DNA of 64,000 bases from Marinobacter lutaoensis. Lineage in GTDB: Bacteria; Pseudomonadota; Gammaproteobacteria; Pseudomonadales; Oleiphilaceae. Of this stretch, positions 29,417 to 39,456 are shown one piece after another. Position numbers and translations under genes: made by a program. The number at the start of each line of letters is the position of its first letter. Within the stretch, counting starts at the first letter, position 1. The notes under the pieces were generated by a model, which saw only the letters and a list, made by a program, of their open reading frames with translations, was not told the origin of the DNA and did not search any database. Location: the NCBI RefSeq assembly GCF_001981305.1, contig NZ_MSCW01000003.1, positions 62,001-126,000 of the forward strand. The letters run 5' to 3'.

Positions 29417-29638
29417 ATGAAAGAAGGTATCCATCCGAAGTATGTAGAGATTACCGCAACTTGTTCCTGCGGTAACGTTATCAAGACCCGCTCCACCGTT
29501 GGTCACGACCTGCAGCTGGACGTCTGTTCCCAATGTCATCCGTTCTACACCGGCAAGCAGAAGGTGATGGATACGGGGGGCCGCATTGATCGCTTCAATA
29601 AGCGCTTTGGTGGTCGTATCGGCGGCAAGAAAGCTTGA
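29417..29638 (+). CDS. rpmE: 50S ribosomal protein L31
   Basis: A 73-residue L31 of the zinc-binding type. The four zinc cysteines are C16, C18, C37 and C40 (TCSCGN and [10 protein letters not shown]). The C-terminal [14 protein letters not shown] is the standard ending. The chosen ATG gives the usual [12 protein letters not shown] opening. The gene has its own promoter and an intrinsic terminator, so it is a monocistronic unit. The zinc-free paralogue (C-minus form) is not in this window. Confidence 0.97.
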   Translation: MKEGIHPKYVEITATCSCGNVIKTRSTVGHDLQLDVCSQCHPFYTGKQKVMDTGGRIDRFNKRFGGRIGGKKA

Positions 29639-29657
29639 ATTGAGCTTTGGCCCCAGA

Positions 29658-29683
29658 AAAAAAGCGCCGTATGGCGCTTTTTT
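29658..29683 (+). terminator. Intrinsic terminator of rpmE
   Basis: A stem of AAAAAAGCGCC pairing with GGCGCTTTTTT around a GTAT loop, ending in a T-run, 19 bases after the rpmE stop. The A-run on the left makes it potentially two-way. Confidence 0.9.
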
Positions 29684-29697
29684 GTGTCTGTCTCAAC

Positions 29698-29720
29698 TTA
29701 TGTATCTGGCGTGTACATAA
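29698..29720. promoter_or_regulatory. Inverted repeat upstream of the malic enzyme promoter
   Basis: Perfect 7-bp arms TTATGTA and TACATAA separated by 9 bases, 43 bases upstream of the -35 element of the malic enzyme gene. The GTA-N9-TAC core is compatible with a dimeric repressor or activator such as a GntR-type protein; the protein is unknown. Confidence 0.45.
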
Positions 29721-29763
29721 GCAATTAGCCGTATTGACTGATCACAAATTGCTCTCCTGCCAC

Positions 29764-29792
29764 TTGTCGTTTTGGGTCGGGCGGGCCATAAT
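29764..29792 (+). promoter_or_regulatory. Sigma-70-type promoter of the malic enzyme gene
   Basis: TTGTCG (29764-29769) and CATAAT (29787-29792) are 17 bases apart, about 65 bases before the coding start at 29858. Confidence 0.6.
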
Positions 29793-29857
29793 GGCGCGCT
29801 CCGTTGGGGGAGACCTGGCGGTGTTTACCTATAAACGTGACAAACGGAACAGTGGCA

Positions 29858-31126
29858 ATGTCTCAAGATCTGAAAGAAGCAGCCCTTGAATATCACGCCA
29901 AGCCGCGGCCTGGTAAGCTGAGTGTTGAAATCACCAAGCCGACCCGGACTTCCCGCGACCTTTCCCTGGCGTACAGCCCCGGGGTTGCCGAACCGGTCCG
30001 CGAAATCGCAAAAGACCCGGAGAATGCGTACAAGTACACTGCCAAGGGCAACCTTGTGGCCGTGATCTCTGACGGTTCCGCGATTCTGGGTCTGGGTAAC
30101 TTGGGCCCGCTGGCGAGCAAGCCGGTCATGGAAGGCAAGGGTGTGCTGTTCAAGCGCTTTGCCGGAATTGATGTGTTTGATATCGAGGTCAACTCCGAGA
30201 GCCCGCAGGCCTTCATTGAGACCGTTGAGCGCATCGCCGATACCTTTGGTGGCATCAATCTGGAAGACATTAAGGCCCCCGAGTGCTTCGAGATCGAGCG
30301 TGCTCTGATTGAAAAGTGCAGTGTGCCGGTGTTTCATGATGACCAGCATGGCACAGCCATTGTGACCGCGGCCGGTATGCTGAATGCCCTTGAGTTGCAG
30401 GGTAAGAAGATCGAAGAAGCGACCGTTGTCTGTCTGGGAGCCGGTGCGGCGGCCATCGCCTGTATGAAACTGCTGATCAGCTGTGGCATCCGTTCCGAAA
30501 ACATCTTCATGCTCGACCGCAAGGGTGTGATCCACTCTGGCCGGGACGATCTGAATCAGTACAAGGCCATGTTCGCCAGCGAGACGGACAAGCGCACGCT
30601 GGATGATGCTATTGACGGTGCGGACGTGTTTGTTGGACTGTCCGGCCCGAATCTGCTGTCGGCCGAGCAGTTGAAGAAAATGGCGCCGAATCCGATTGTC
30701 TTTGCCTGTTCCAACCCGGATCCGGAAATCAGTCCTGAGCTGGCCAATTCGGTCCGTGACGACCTGATCATGGCGACTGGCCGTTCCGATTACCCAAATC
30801 AGGTGAACAACGTGCTCGGTTTCCCGTTCATTTTCCGGGGGGCACTGGACGTCCGTGCCACGGCGATTAACGAAGAAATGAAGGTCGCGGCGGTTCACGC
30901 CATTCGCAAACTGGCCAAGGAGCCGGTGCCTCAGGAGATTTGCGAGGCTTACGGTGTCGACAAGTTTGAGTTTGGCCGGGATTACATCATTCCGAAGCCG
31001 ATGGATGTGCGCCTGCTGGAGGTGGTTCCGGCGGCGGTTGCCCGGGCCGCGGTGGATTCCGGCGTCGCGCGCAATCCGTATCCGGCGCACTATCCGCTGA
31101 AATCGCTGGATGACATCATCATCTGA
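29858..31126 (+). CDS. maeB: Malic enzyme (oxaloacetate-decarboxylating malate dehydrogenase), short form
   Basis: A 422-residue malic enzyme converting malate to pyruvate and CO2 with reduction of NAD(P). Motifs: SLAYSPGVAEPVREIA, the metal site FHDDQHGTAIVTAAG, the nucleotide loop VCLGAGAAAIAC and VFACSNPDPEISPELA. The C-terminal phosphotransacetylase-like domain of long MaeB proteins is absent, as in the P. aeruginosa homologue next to ponA, so allosteric control by acetyl-CoA through that domain is not expected. The cofactor cannot be assigned with certainty. The ATG at 29858 was chosen because upstream codons precede the family's N-terminus. Symbol by homology. Confidence 0.93.
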   Translation: MSQDLKEAALEYHAKPRPGKLSVEITKPTRTSRDLSLAYSPGVAEPVREIAKDPENAYKYTAKGNLVAVISDGSAILGLGNLGPLASKPVMEGKGVLFKRFAGIDVFDIEVNSESPQAFIETVERIADTFGGINLEDIKAPECFEIERALIEKCSVPVFHDDQHGTAIVTAAGMLNALELQGKKIEEATVVCLGAGAAAIACMKLLISCGIRSENIFMLDRKGVIHSGRDDLNQYKAMFASETDKRTLDDAIDGADVFVGLSGPNLLSAEQLKKMAPNPIVFACSNPDPEISPELANSVRDDLIMATGRSDYPNQVNNVLGFPFIFRGALDVRATAINEEMKVAAVHAIRKLAKEPVPQEICEAYGVDKFEFGRDYIIPKPMDVRLLEVVPAAVARAAVDSGVARNPYPAHYPLKSLDDIII

Positions 31127-31146
31127 CGATTTTGCGATCCCCGTAA

Positions 31147-31180
31147 GAAAAAAACCGGCGGTGATCCCGCCGGTTTTTTT
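31147..31180. terminator. Two-way intrinsic terminator, malic enzyme gene and ponA
   Basis: A 7-base A-run, an 8-bp stem (ACCGGCGG pairing with CCGCCGGT, 5-base loop) and a 7-base T-run lie between the convergent stops at 31126 and 31189. It is symmetrical and should act on both transcripts. Confidence 0.92.
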
Positions 31181-31188
31181 GTCTCGAC

Positions 31189-33675
31189 TCAGAATAGCTG
31201 GCGGGATAGATCGCCGCCGCCCGTGCCGCCGTTGCCGTTACCGTCATCTGAGAGCAGTGGCGGCGCTTGCTCTGCCTTGAACAGTTCGAAAACACCCTCT
31301 TCCCCTGGGCGTGCGCGTTCCCCGGTCTCTGGGTTGATCCGCACGTTGACAATGCCATTGGGGCGGGGCATGAAGGCGGGAGGGCGCCCCTGCAAGGCGA
31401 CCTTCATGTAGTCGATCCAGACCGGAAGCGCCGTGCTGGCGCCATACTCGCCCCGGCCCAGGGGGGCGGGTTGATCGAAGCCGACCCAGACAGTGGTGGC
31501 GATATCGTGGTTGAAGCCGGCGAACCAGGTATCTTTCTGTTCGTTGGTGGTTCCGGTCTTGCCCGCGAGGTCATCGCGCCCCAGGACCCGGGCGCGGCGG
31601 CCGGTTCCCCGTCGAATGACATCCTGCATCATGGAGTGGAGGATGTAGACCGAGCGCTCGTCGGCGAGTCGATGCATGATCCGGGGGGGAGGCGGGGCGT
31701 CGGCCGCTGCCGCCCTGCCGGTTTCTCCGATCTCCGGGACCGGTGTCTCGGCCACGGGGGGCGTCGCCGGAGGGGCGCAGTCGGTGTCGCACAGGCGCGT
31801 TTCCGGAGCTTGGTAAAGAGTATCGCCGTGGATGTCGGTGATCTCCTCAATGAGGTAGGGCTCGACATCGTACCCGCCGTTTGCAATCACGGCCTGGGCG
31901 CGGGCCAGTTCCATGGGAGTCAGCAGGCCACTGCCCAGGGCTAAGGACAGGTCCTTGGGCATGTTATCGGTGGGGATTTTCAGTTGTGCCAGCATGTCCA
32001 GGGCGGTCTGGATGCCAAGGTCCCGCAGCAGCCGGATGGAAACCAGGTTCTTTGACCGGTAAAGGGCCTCACGCAATCGGGTCGGTCCCCCGAACTGGCC
32101 GGACGAGTTCTGGGGGCGCCAGGCGGCGCCCAGCTCCGATGTGTCTACCACGATGGGAGCGTCGTTGTAGATGGTTGCCGGCGTCATGCCGTTTTCCAGT
32201 GCCGTCAGATAGAGGAAGGGCTTGAAGGTCGAGCCCAGCTGCCGTTTTGCCTGGGTGGCGCGGTTGTATTTGCTCTGGCTGAAGCTGTAACCGCCGGCAA
32301 GTGCCTGGATGGCGCCGGTCTTGGCGTCCAGGGAAATCAGCGCGCCCTCGATGCGGGGCAGCTGGCTCAGGGCGACGATCGGCAGGCCGGGCCTGTTGCT
32401 CTCGAGGGTCTGGGGGTCGGCCGGAGATTGGAATTTTACGTAGACGACGTCGCCGGTCGCGACCACGTCCGAAGGCTTGTCCGGGGTCGGGCCCTTGAGG
32501 TCTTCGGTTTTGTAGCGCCGGGCCCAGGTCATGGTTTCAAAGGGCAGAACGGCAGGGCCTAAGTCGCGGGCGTAGACTCGGGCTTCGCCTTGGGGGTCGT
32601 CGACGGCGGTGACGATGGCGGGGATCAGGGATTCGATTCGCGGGTAATTTTTGATCAGCCGTTCCAGGTCGGCCCCGCGCAGGTCATCCTCGCTCAACTG
32701 GCCGATGGGGCCTCGGTACCCGTGTCGCTGGTCATAGGCCTCGAGGCCAGCCCGAAGGGCCTTCGTGGCGGCCTGCTGTTTGTCGCTCTCGACGGTCAGG
32801 CGAACCGAGTAGCCGTCGGTGTAGGCATCCTCGCCGAAGCGGCGGACCATTTCCGTGCGTGCCATTTCCGCAACGTAGTCGGCGTCCACTTCGCTCTCGA
32901 TGGCATTGTAACTGGCGGTTAGGGGCGCGTTCACCGCCAGTTCGTAGGCGTCCGGGGTGATGTATCCGAGCTCCTTCATGCGGCCCAGGATCCAGTTGCG
33001 GCGAACCAGTGCACGTTGCGGGTTGGCCAGCGGGTTGTAGGCGGAGGGGGCCTTGGGCAGGCCTGCCAGCATCGCCATTTGTGCCAGTGACAGCTCGTTC
33101 ACCGGTTTGTTGTAGTAAACCTGGGCGGCCGCCGCAATGCCATAGGCCCGGTTGCCCAGGTAAATCTTGTTCAGGTAGAGCTCAAGGATCTTGTCCTTGT
33201 CCAGCTCACGCTCAATCTGAAGTGCCAGGAGTATCTCGTTGAACTTCCGAATAAACGTCCGGTCGCGTGACAAAAAGTAATTTTTTGCAACCTGCATGGT
33301 GATGGTGCTGCCGCCGGACTGGATTGAACCGGTGGAGATCAGCTCGACGGCAGCCCGCACCAGGCCTTTGATGTCAACGCCAAAGTGCTCGTAGAAGCGG
33401 GCGTCCTCGGCGGCCAGGAAGGCTTGTAACTGAATTGTTGGGATCTGTTCGATTGTGATTGGTGTCCTTCTCTTTTCGCCGAATTCTGCTATTAATCTGT
33501 TGTCTTTGCTATATACCCGAAGAGGGGTCTGCAACTTGATGTCCAGCAGCTGCTCCACCGGTGGAAGCCCGGGGCGCAGGTAAAGGTAAAAGCCGGAGAC
33601 GGTAATGACAGCCAGGCTCAGGCCGGTGAAAAAGAACCAGGCGAAAAGGCGAGATGTACGCAACAAATGAGACAT
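31189..33675 (-). CDS. ponA: Penicillin-binding protein 1A
   Basis: An 828-residue class A PBP that polymerises and cross-links peptidoglycan at the inner membrane. Residues about 8-32 form the membrane anchor. The glycosyltransferase domain shows AAEDARFYEHFGVD and GGSTITMQVAKNYFLSRDRTFIRK. An OB-like domain follows. The transpeptidase domain has SXXK in GSTFKP, SXN as SKN, and KTG as AGKTGTTNE. A proline/alanine-rich insert with two cysteines (CDTDCAPP) sits near residue 640, and the C-terminus is Gly/Asp-rich. It diverges from pilM across a 197-bp gap, the order seen in pseudomonads. Confidence 0.96.
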   Translation of the reverse strand: MSHLLRTSRLFAWFFFTGLSLAVITVSGFYLYLRPGLPPVEQLLDIKLQTPLRVYSKDNRLIAEFGEKRRTPITIEQIPTIQLQAFLAAEDARFYEHFGVDIKGLVRAAVELISTGSIQSGGSTITMQVAKNYFLSRDRTFIRKFNEILLALQIERELDKDKILELYLNKIYLGNRAYGIAAAAQVYYNKPVNELSLAQMAMLAGLPKAPSAYNPLANPQRALVRRNWILGRMKELGYITPDAYELAVNAPLTASYNAIESEVDADYVAEMARTEMVRRFGEDAYTDGYSVRLTVESDKQQAATKALRAGLEAYDQRHGYRGPIGQLSEDDLRGADLERLIKNYPRIESLIPAIVTAVDDPQGEARVYARDLGPAVLPFETMTWARRYKTEDLKGPTPDKPSDVVATGDVVYVKFQSPADPQTLESNRPGLPIVALSQLPRIEGALISLDAKTGAIQALAGGYSFSQSKYNRATQAKRQLGSTFKPFLYLTALENGMTPATIYNDAPIVVDTSELGAAWRPQNSSGQFGGPTRLREALYRSKNLVSIRLLRDLGIQTALDMLAQLKIPTDNMPKDLSLALGSGLLTPMELARAQAVIANGGYDVEPYLIEEITDIHGDTLYQAPETRLCDTDCAPPATPPVAETPVPEIGETGRAAAADAPPPPRIMHRLADERSVYILHSMMQDVIRRGTGRRARVLGRDDLAGKTGTTNEQKDTWFAGFNHDIATTVWVGFDQPAPLGRGEYGASTALPVWIDYMKVALQGRPPAFMPRPNGIVNVRINPETGERARPGEEGVFELFKAEQAPPLLSDDGNGNGGTGGGDLSRQLF

Positions 33676-33863
33676 TTTTTTCTGACAACTGTTGGATATA
33701 GGTCTATCATTTGAGAAATTGCTTTAGGAAGGATGAGCCACTTTACCGATCTGCAAGGCTTCCCAACCGAAGAAGAACTGGCATTGTAGACGGAAAGCAG
33801 AAGAAATTCTCTTACATAAAAAACACATATGTAACGTGACCGGGTGCTGGTAACCAGGTATAG

Positions 33864-34936
<1,073 letters not shown>

Positions 34937-34937
<1 letters not shown>

Positions 34938-35503
34938 TGGCAAAGATTAACCTCAGGCCCTGGCGGGAAGAGCTCCGGGCGGAGAAGCAGAAACAGTTCG
35001 TCGTCATGATCGTCGGGGCTGCGATTGTTGCTGCCGGCCTCGTGTTCCTCTGGAAATCGGACATGGATCGCCGCATTGCCTATCAGCAGTCCAGGAACGC
35101 TTATATCGAAACCGCGACCAAGAAACTGGACGCCCAGGCCAAGGAAATCGAGGACCTCAAGCGCCGGCGGGACGAGCTGCTGGCCCGGATGAAGGTGATT
35201 CAGGACCTTCAGGGCAAGCGGCCGGTGATTGTTCGGGTGTTCGACGAACTGGTGCGGACGTTGCCAGACGGACTGTACTACACCGACCTGAAGAAAGCCG
35301 GTGACAAGATCAGTATCGTCGGTATGGCAGAGTCCAACAACCGGATTTCCGAGCTGATGAGGTCGTTTGAGCGTTCCGACTGGTTCTCAGAGCCGAGTCT
35401 GTCCAATGTGTCCGCCGCTGACAAGAGTCGCGCCGGTTACAGCCAATTCAATTTGTCTGTTATGCAGAAAACCCCCGAGCCCCAAGGGGAGGACGCAAAA
35501 TGA
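34937..35503 (+). CDS. pilN: Type IV pilus inner membrane protein PilN
   Basis: A 188-residue bitopic protein. The conserved cytoplasmic PilM-binding motif INLRPWREE is at residues 4-12; a transmembrane helix covers about 20-40, followed by a coiled coil (about 45-90, rich in K, E and R) and a periplasmic ferredoxin-like fold. With PilO it forms the heterodimer that links PilM to PilP. The start overlaps the pilM stop, and the stop overlaps the pilO start (ATGA), so expression is tightly coupled. Confidence 0.95.
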
Positions 35504-36111
35504 GCCTTTCGGACTCTCTCAAAAGCCTGAATGAGTTTGATATCAATGATCTGGATATCAACAATGCCGGTATCTGGCCCGCGCCGATCAAGTTCATCGT
35601 CGTCCTGTTGATCTTTGGGCTGATTCTGGGCGGCGGCTACTGGTTCGTGGTGAAAGATCAGTACGCCCGGCTGGAGCGCGTTCAGAAAACGGAACAGGAG
35701 TTGCGCAAAAAGTACGAGGAAAAAGCCTATCAGGTGGCGAACCTCGAGGTTTTCAAAGCGCAAATGGCGGAAATGGAGGAAACCTTTGGCGCGCTGGTGC
35801 GTCAGTTGCCCAGTGAAACCGAGGTTCCCGGCTTGCTGGAGGACATCACCAACACCGCTCTGGGCAGTGGTCTGGCGCTTCAGGAGATTGCCCTGCTGCC
35901 GGAGCAGAAACGTGACTTCTATGCGGAACTGCCGATCAATATCCGGGTTACCGGCTCGTACCACGAGCTGGCAAGTTTCGTCAGTAGTGTGGCAAGTCTG
36001 CCACGGATTGTGACGCTACACGATTTAACCATCAAACCAACAGGCGGAGATGGAGAACGGCTTGAAATGCAGGTTGTTGCTCGTACCTACCGCTACCGGG
36101 CTGGAGAGTGA
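35500..36111 (+). CDS. pilO: Type IV pilus inner membrane protein PilO
   Basis: A 203-residue partner of PilN. It has a short cytoplasmic part, a transmembrane helix at about 30-50, a coiled coil (about 55-90) and a periplasmic domain with LLEDITNTALGSGLALQEIALLPEQ and the later YHELASFVSSVASLPRIVTLHD block typical of PilO. It lies between pilN (4-bp overlap) and pilP (2-base gap) in the pilus operon. Confidence 0.95.
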   Translation: MSLSDSLKSLNEFDINDLDINNAGIWPAPIKFIVVLLIFGLILGGGYWFVVKDQYARLERVQKTEQELRKKYEEKAYQVANLEVFKAQMAEMEETFGALVRQLPSETEVPGLLEDITNTALGSGLALQEIALLPEQKRDFYAELPINIRVTGSYHELASFVSSVASLPRIVTLHDLTIKPTGGDGERLEMQVVARTYRYRAGE

Positions 36112-36113
36112 GC

Positions 36114-36662
36114 ATGGCGGGAAAACATGCACGTAGGGCCTGGCTGAGTGTCATTCTTGTGTCTCTGTTGGCTGGGTGTTCCCAGGACCGTGGCTTTGCG
36201 GATCTGGACCGTTTCATGGATGAGACCCGCGCCAAGCCCCGTGGGCACGTCGAACCGCTGCCTGAGTTCAAGGCGTATGAGGCGTTTACCTATTCGGCGG
36301 CCGATCGTCGCTCACCGTTCGAACCGCCGGTGGAGGTTCAGCTGACCATGGCTGAACAGCCTCAGGAAAACAATGTGCAGCCGGATCTGGACCGGCCCCG
36401 GGAAGCGCTTGAGAACTTCGACCTGAAAGACCTGCGCATGGTGGGCACCCTCCAGGGTCCCTCCGGGGACCTCTATGCCCTGATTCGGGACAGTTCCGGT
36501 GGCATCCACCGGGTACGTACCGGGAATTACATGGGGCAGAACTACGGCCGTATTGTCGGAGTCAGCGAGACCCGGGTTGAATTGATCGAGATCGTTCCGA
36601 ATGGCTCGGGCGGATGGGTCGAGCGTCCCCGTTCCCTGTCCCTGGACGAAGAACAAGGCTAA
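36114..36662 (+). CDS. pilP: Type IV pilus lipoprotein PilP
   Basis: A 182-residue lipoprotein whose signal peptide ends in LLAGC (Cys22). The C-terminal domain (about 95-175) has ENFDLKDLRMVGTLQGPSGDLYALIRD and the GNYMGQNYGRIVGVSETRVELIEIV block that forms the HR-type beta-sandwich binding PilN/PilO and the secretin. The ATG at 36114 is preferred over a GTG at 36108 because GGAG is correctly spaced only for the former. It precedes pilQ by 11 bp. Confidence 0.94.
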   Translation: MAGKHARRAWLSVILVSLLAGCSQDRGFADLDRFMDETRAKPRGHVEPLPEFKAYEAFTYSAADRRSPFEPPVEVQLTMAEQPQENNVQPDLDRPREALENFDLKDLRMVGTLQGPSGDLYALIRDSSGGIHRVRTGNYMGQNYGRIVGVSETRVELIEIVPNGSGGWVERPRSLSLDEEQG

Positions 36663-36673
36663 GGAGCGGCGTA

Positions 36674-38794
36674 ATGATGACTGGACGAACTATGTACGAA
36701 GAAAACGGTTTGGGGTCGAGGCTAGCGATGTTCAAAAAACTCAATGTATACGTCGGCGTGATTGCTTTCGGACTGTGGTCCGGTCTGGCCAGCGCGGTCA
36801 CTCTGGAGGACGTGTCCCTGTCCTCGTTGCCGGGGGAGCGCCTGGAAGTTACGCTCAAGTTCGATGGCCAGCCGCCCGAGCCGACGGGCTATACCATCGA
36901 CCGCCCGGCCCGGATCGCTGTCGATCTGCGGGATACCACCAGCGGCCTGAACAGCCGGAGCATCCCGCTCGGTAACGGCAATGCCCAGAGCATGACGGTG
37001 GTAGAAACCAAGGATCGTACCCGCCTGATCTTCAACCTTGTCGAGCTGGTGCCCTACAGCACGGCCCGCAGCGGCAATGAACTGGTCATGGTGATTGGTG
37101 GCGACTCCGCAGCTGAACTGGCCGCTGCCTCCTCCGGGGCTCCGGCCTCCACTGCGGCGCCGGTGGCTGAGACGGGCAAAACCCTGGCCGGGGTCGATTT
37201 CCGTCGCGGCAAGGACGGCGAGGGGCGAGTGGTAATTGACCTGGGCTCCGCCAGCACGCCGGTGGACCTGTCTGAACTGGGCGGCAAGATTCGTCTGACC
37301 ATGCCAGAGTTGACGGTCCCCGAAAATCTGCGGCGCCGTCTGGATGTAACCGACTTCGCTACGCCGGTAACCCGCGTCGACACCTTCGTCGAAGACGGTA
37401 AGGCGATTGTCGAGATTCGCCCTGAGGGCAGCTATGACTACATTGCCTATCAGTCCGGCAGTCAGTTTACGGTCAGCGTAGAGCGGCTGAGTGAGGAAGA
37501 AGCGGAAGCTAGGCGGGAAGAAAAGTTCCCGTATACCGGTGAGAAACTGTCCCTGAATTTCCAGGATATTGAAGTGCGCTCCGTGCTGCAGTTGATAGCG
37601 GACTTCACCGGTCTGAACCTGGTTGCCAGCGACACCGTCAGCGGCAGCATTACCCTGCGCCTGCAAAATGTGCCCTGGGATCAGGCTCTGGACCTCATTC
37701 TCAAGACCAAGGGGCTGGACAAGCGCCAGATCGGGAATGTCCTGCTGGTGGCGCCGGCTGACGAAATTGCCGCCCGCGAGAAGCTTGAGCTGGAAACCAA
37801 CAAGCAGATTGCCGAGCTGGCTCCGGTGCGCCTGGACATTATTCAGATCAACTACGCCAAAGCGGCTGACATCGTCGAACTGATCAAGGCGGACGAGGAG
37901 TTGATCTCCGACCGGGGATTCGTCTCGTCCGACGTGCGCACCAACACCATCAGCGTGCGAGAAACCGCGGATAAGCTGGAGCAGATCCGACGTCTGGTCT
38001 CCACTTGGGATGTTCCGGTGCGGCAGGTCTCCATCGAGGCCCGTATTGTTCGCGCTCAGACCAACGTGGCGGAGAATCTCGGGGTGCGCTGGGGGGGGGC
38101 TGCTTATAACGTGAGCGGCGATAACGTTTTTTCTGTCGGTGGCTCCTTGTCCACGCTGGAGGAAGCGCGTCAGGCCGCGGCGGGCACGAGCACCACCATC
38201 AGCTTCCCGGATGCCTTGGCCGTTGACCTTGGGGTGACGGACGAAGGCACCTCCAGCTTTGCCATCGGTTGGGGCAGTGATGATTTTCTAGTCGATCTGG
38301 AAATCTCGGCGTTGGAGAGCGATGGCAAGGCTGAGCTGGTATCCCAGCCGCGCGTGGTAACGGCGGATCGTCAGACGGCGACCATCAAGTCCGGCGAAGA
38401 GATCCCTTATCAGGAAGCGTCCTCCAGCGGTGCCACCTCGGTGTCATTCAAGGAGGCGGTCCTGTCTCTGGAGGTGACGCCGCAGATTACTCCGGATGAC
38501 AAGATCATCATGGACTTGGTGGTCAATCAGGATTCTCGTGGTGAGGAGACGGCGGGGGTCCCTTCAATCAATACCAATGAAGTCGCGACACAGGTACTGG
38601 TTGGCAATGGAGAGACTGTGGTTCTGGGAGGGATATTCCAGTCTCAGGTATCCACTCAGATCACCAAGACGCCGTTCCTGGGAGATATCCCCTACCTGGG
38701 ACGCCTGTTCAAGCGCACCGACTATATCGACGAGCGTAGCGAGCTGCTGATTTTCATTACGCCTAAAATCGTCAAGAACGACCTTCTCAAGTAG
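36674..38794 (+). CDS. pilQ: Type IV pilus secretin PilQ
   Basis: A 706-residue outer membrane secretin that forms the pilus exit pore. AAGGAG lies 7 bases before the ATG chosen. The signal peptide is the hydrophobic stretch after MFKKLN, ending near WSGLASA. Two AMIN-type domains follow (starting LEDVSLSSLPGERLEVTLKF and GVDFRRGKDGEGRVVIDLG), then a secretin/TonB short N-terminal domain (LNFQDIEVRSVLQLIADFTG), an N1 domain and the C-terminal secretin pore with VPSINTNEVATQVLVGNGET and TPFLGDIPYLGRLFKR. AMIN domains bind peptidoglycan. It is the last gene of pilMNOPQ and is followed by a terminator. Confidence 0.96.
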   Translation: MMTGRTMYEENGLGSRLAMFKKLNVYVGVIAFGLWSGLASAVTLEDVSLSSLPGERLEVTLKFDGQPPEPTGYTIDRPARIAVDLRDTTSGLNSRSIPLGNGNAQSMTVVETKDRTRLIFNLVELVPYSTARSGNELVMVIGGDSAAELAAASSGAPASTAAPVAETGKTLAGVDFRRGKDGEGRVVIDLGSASTPVDLSELGGKIRLTMPELTVPENLRRRLDVTDFATPVTRVDTFVEDGKAIVEIRPEGSYDYIAYQSGSQFTVSVERLSEEEAEARREEKFPYTGEKLSLNFQDIEVRSVLQLIADFTGLNLVASDTVSGSITLRLQNVPWDQALDLILKTKGLDKRQIGNVLLVAPADEIAAREKLELETNKQIAELAPVRLDIIQINYAKAADIVELIKADEELISDRGFVSSDVRTNTISVRETADKLEQIRRLVSTWDVPVRQVSIEARIVRAQTNVAENLGVRWGGAAYNVSGDNVFSVGGSLSTLEEARQAAAGTSTTISFPDALAVDLGVTDEGTSSFAIGWGSDDFLVDLEISALESDGKAELVSQPRVVTADRQTATIKSGEEIPYQEASSSGATSVSFKEAVLSLEVTPQITPDDKIIMDLVVNQDSRGEETAGVPSINTNEVATQVLVGNGETVVLGGIFQSQVSTQITKTPFLGDIPYLGRLFKRTDYIDERSELLIFITPKIVKNDLLK

Positions 38795-38818
38795 CCATTC
38801 TCGTGAGGCTGCAGCAGC

Positions 38819-38849
38819 AAGCCGCCGGCTCAAACCGGCGGCTTTTTTT
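38819..38849 (+). terminator. Intrinsic terminator after pilQ
   Basis: A 10-bp stem (AAGCCGCCGG with CCGGCGGCTT, 6-base loop) and a 7-base T-run, 24 bases after the pilQ stop. It separates the pilus operon from aroK, in contrast to arrangements where these are co-transcribed. Confidence 0.92.
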
Positions 38850-38889
38850 GTGATATTCTCAACCGCCTGACACCTGTTGAGCGGAAACT

Positions 38890-39456
38890 ATGTCCTTGCC
38901 CAAACGCATTGTCCTGGTTGGCCCCATGGGCGCGGGGAAAAGCACCATCGGGCGTATGCTTGCCCGCGAGTTGGGGTATCGTTTTCTGGATACCGACCGG
39001 ATCATTGAGGAGCGATGCGGTGCCAACATTCCCTGGATTTTCGACGTCGAGGGGGAAGACGGCTTCCGGCAGCGTGAAACCGCGATGTTGAGGGAGTTGT
39101 CCCAGGAACCTCGTACCGTACTGGCCACGGGAGGGGGGGCCGTGATGCGGGAGGAAAACCTCCCATTGCTGAAACAGGACGCCATGGTGGTGTATCTGAG
39201 AACCTCCCTGGAACAGCAGGTAGAACGGACGCGCAAGGACCGTAATCGTCCGCTGCTTCAGAATGACAACCCGGAAGCGGTGTTGCGCAAGCTGTTTGCA
39301 ATCCGGGATCCGATCTATCAGCAGCTTGCGGATGTTGTCATGCAGACCGATCGTAAAAGTCCTCGCCTCGTGGTCAGGCAACTGGTGAACCGGATCAACC
39401 CCAGAACGCCCCGGCACAGGCGCCAGCTTCGAAAGGAAAGTCGTCAACATGGCTGA
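38890..39456 (+). CDS. aroK: Shikimate kinase
   Basis: A 188-residue kinase phosphorylating shikimate in aromatic amino acid synthesis. Walker A GPMGAGKS is at 11-18; the shikimate-binding set includes [13 protein letters not shown] and ATGGGAV; RNRPLL is the adenine-side loop. The C-terminus is basic and slightly extended ([17 protein letters not shown]). It overlaps aroB by 8 bp in a different frame. Confidence 0.96.
   Translation: MSLPKRIVLVGPMGAGKSTIGRMLARELGYRFLDTDRIIEERCGANIPWIFDVEGEDGFRQRETAMLRELSQEPRTVLATGGGAVMREENLPLLKQDAMVVYLRTSLEQQVERTRKDRNRPLLQNDNPEAVLRKLFAIRDPIYQQLADVVMQTDRKSPRLVVRQLVNRINPRTPRHRRQLRKESRQHG

Noticed and set aside
36108-36113. GTG start for pilP two codons upstream
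   Set aside because: The GGAG sequence would be only 2 bases from this GTG; spacing suits the ATG at 36114.
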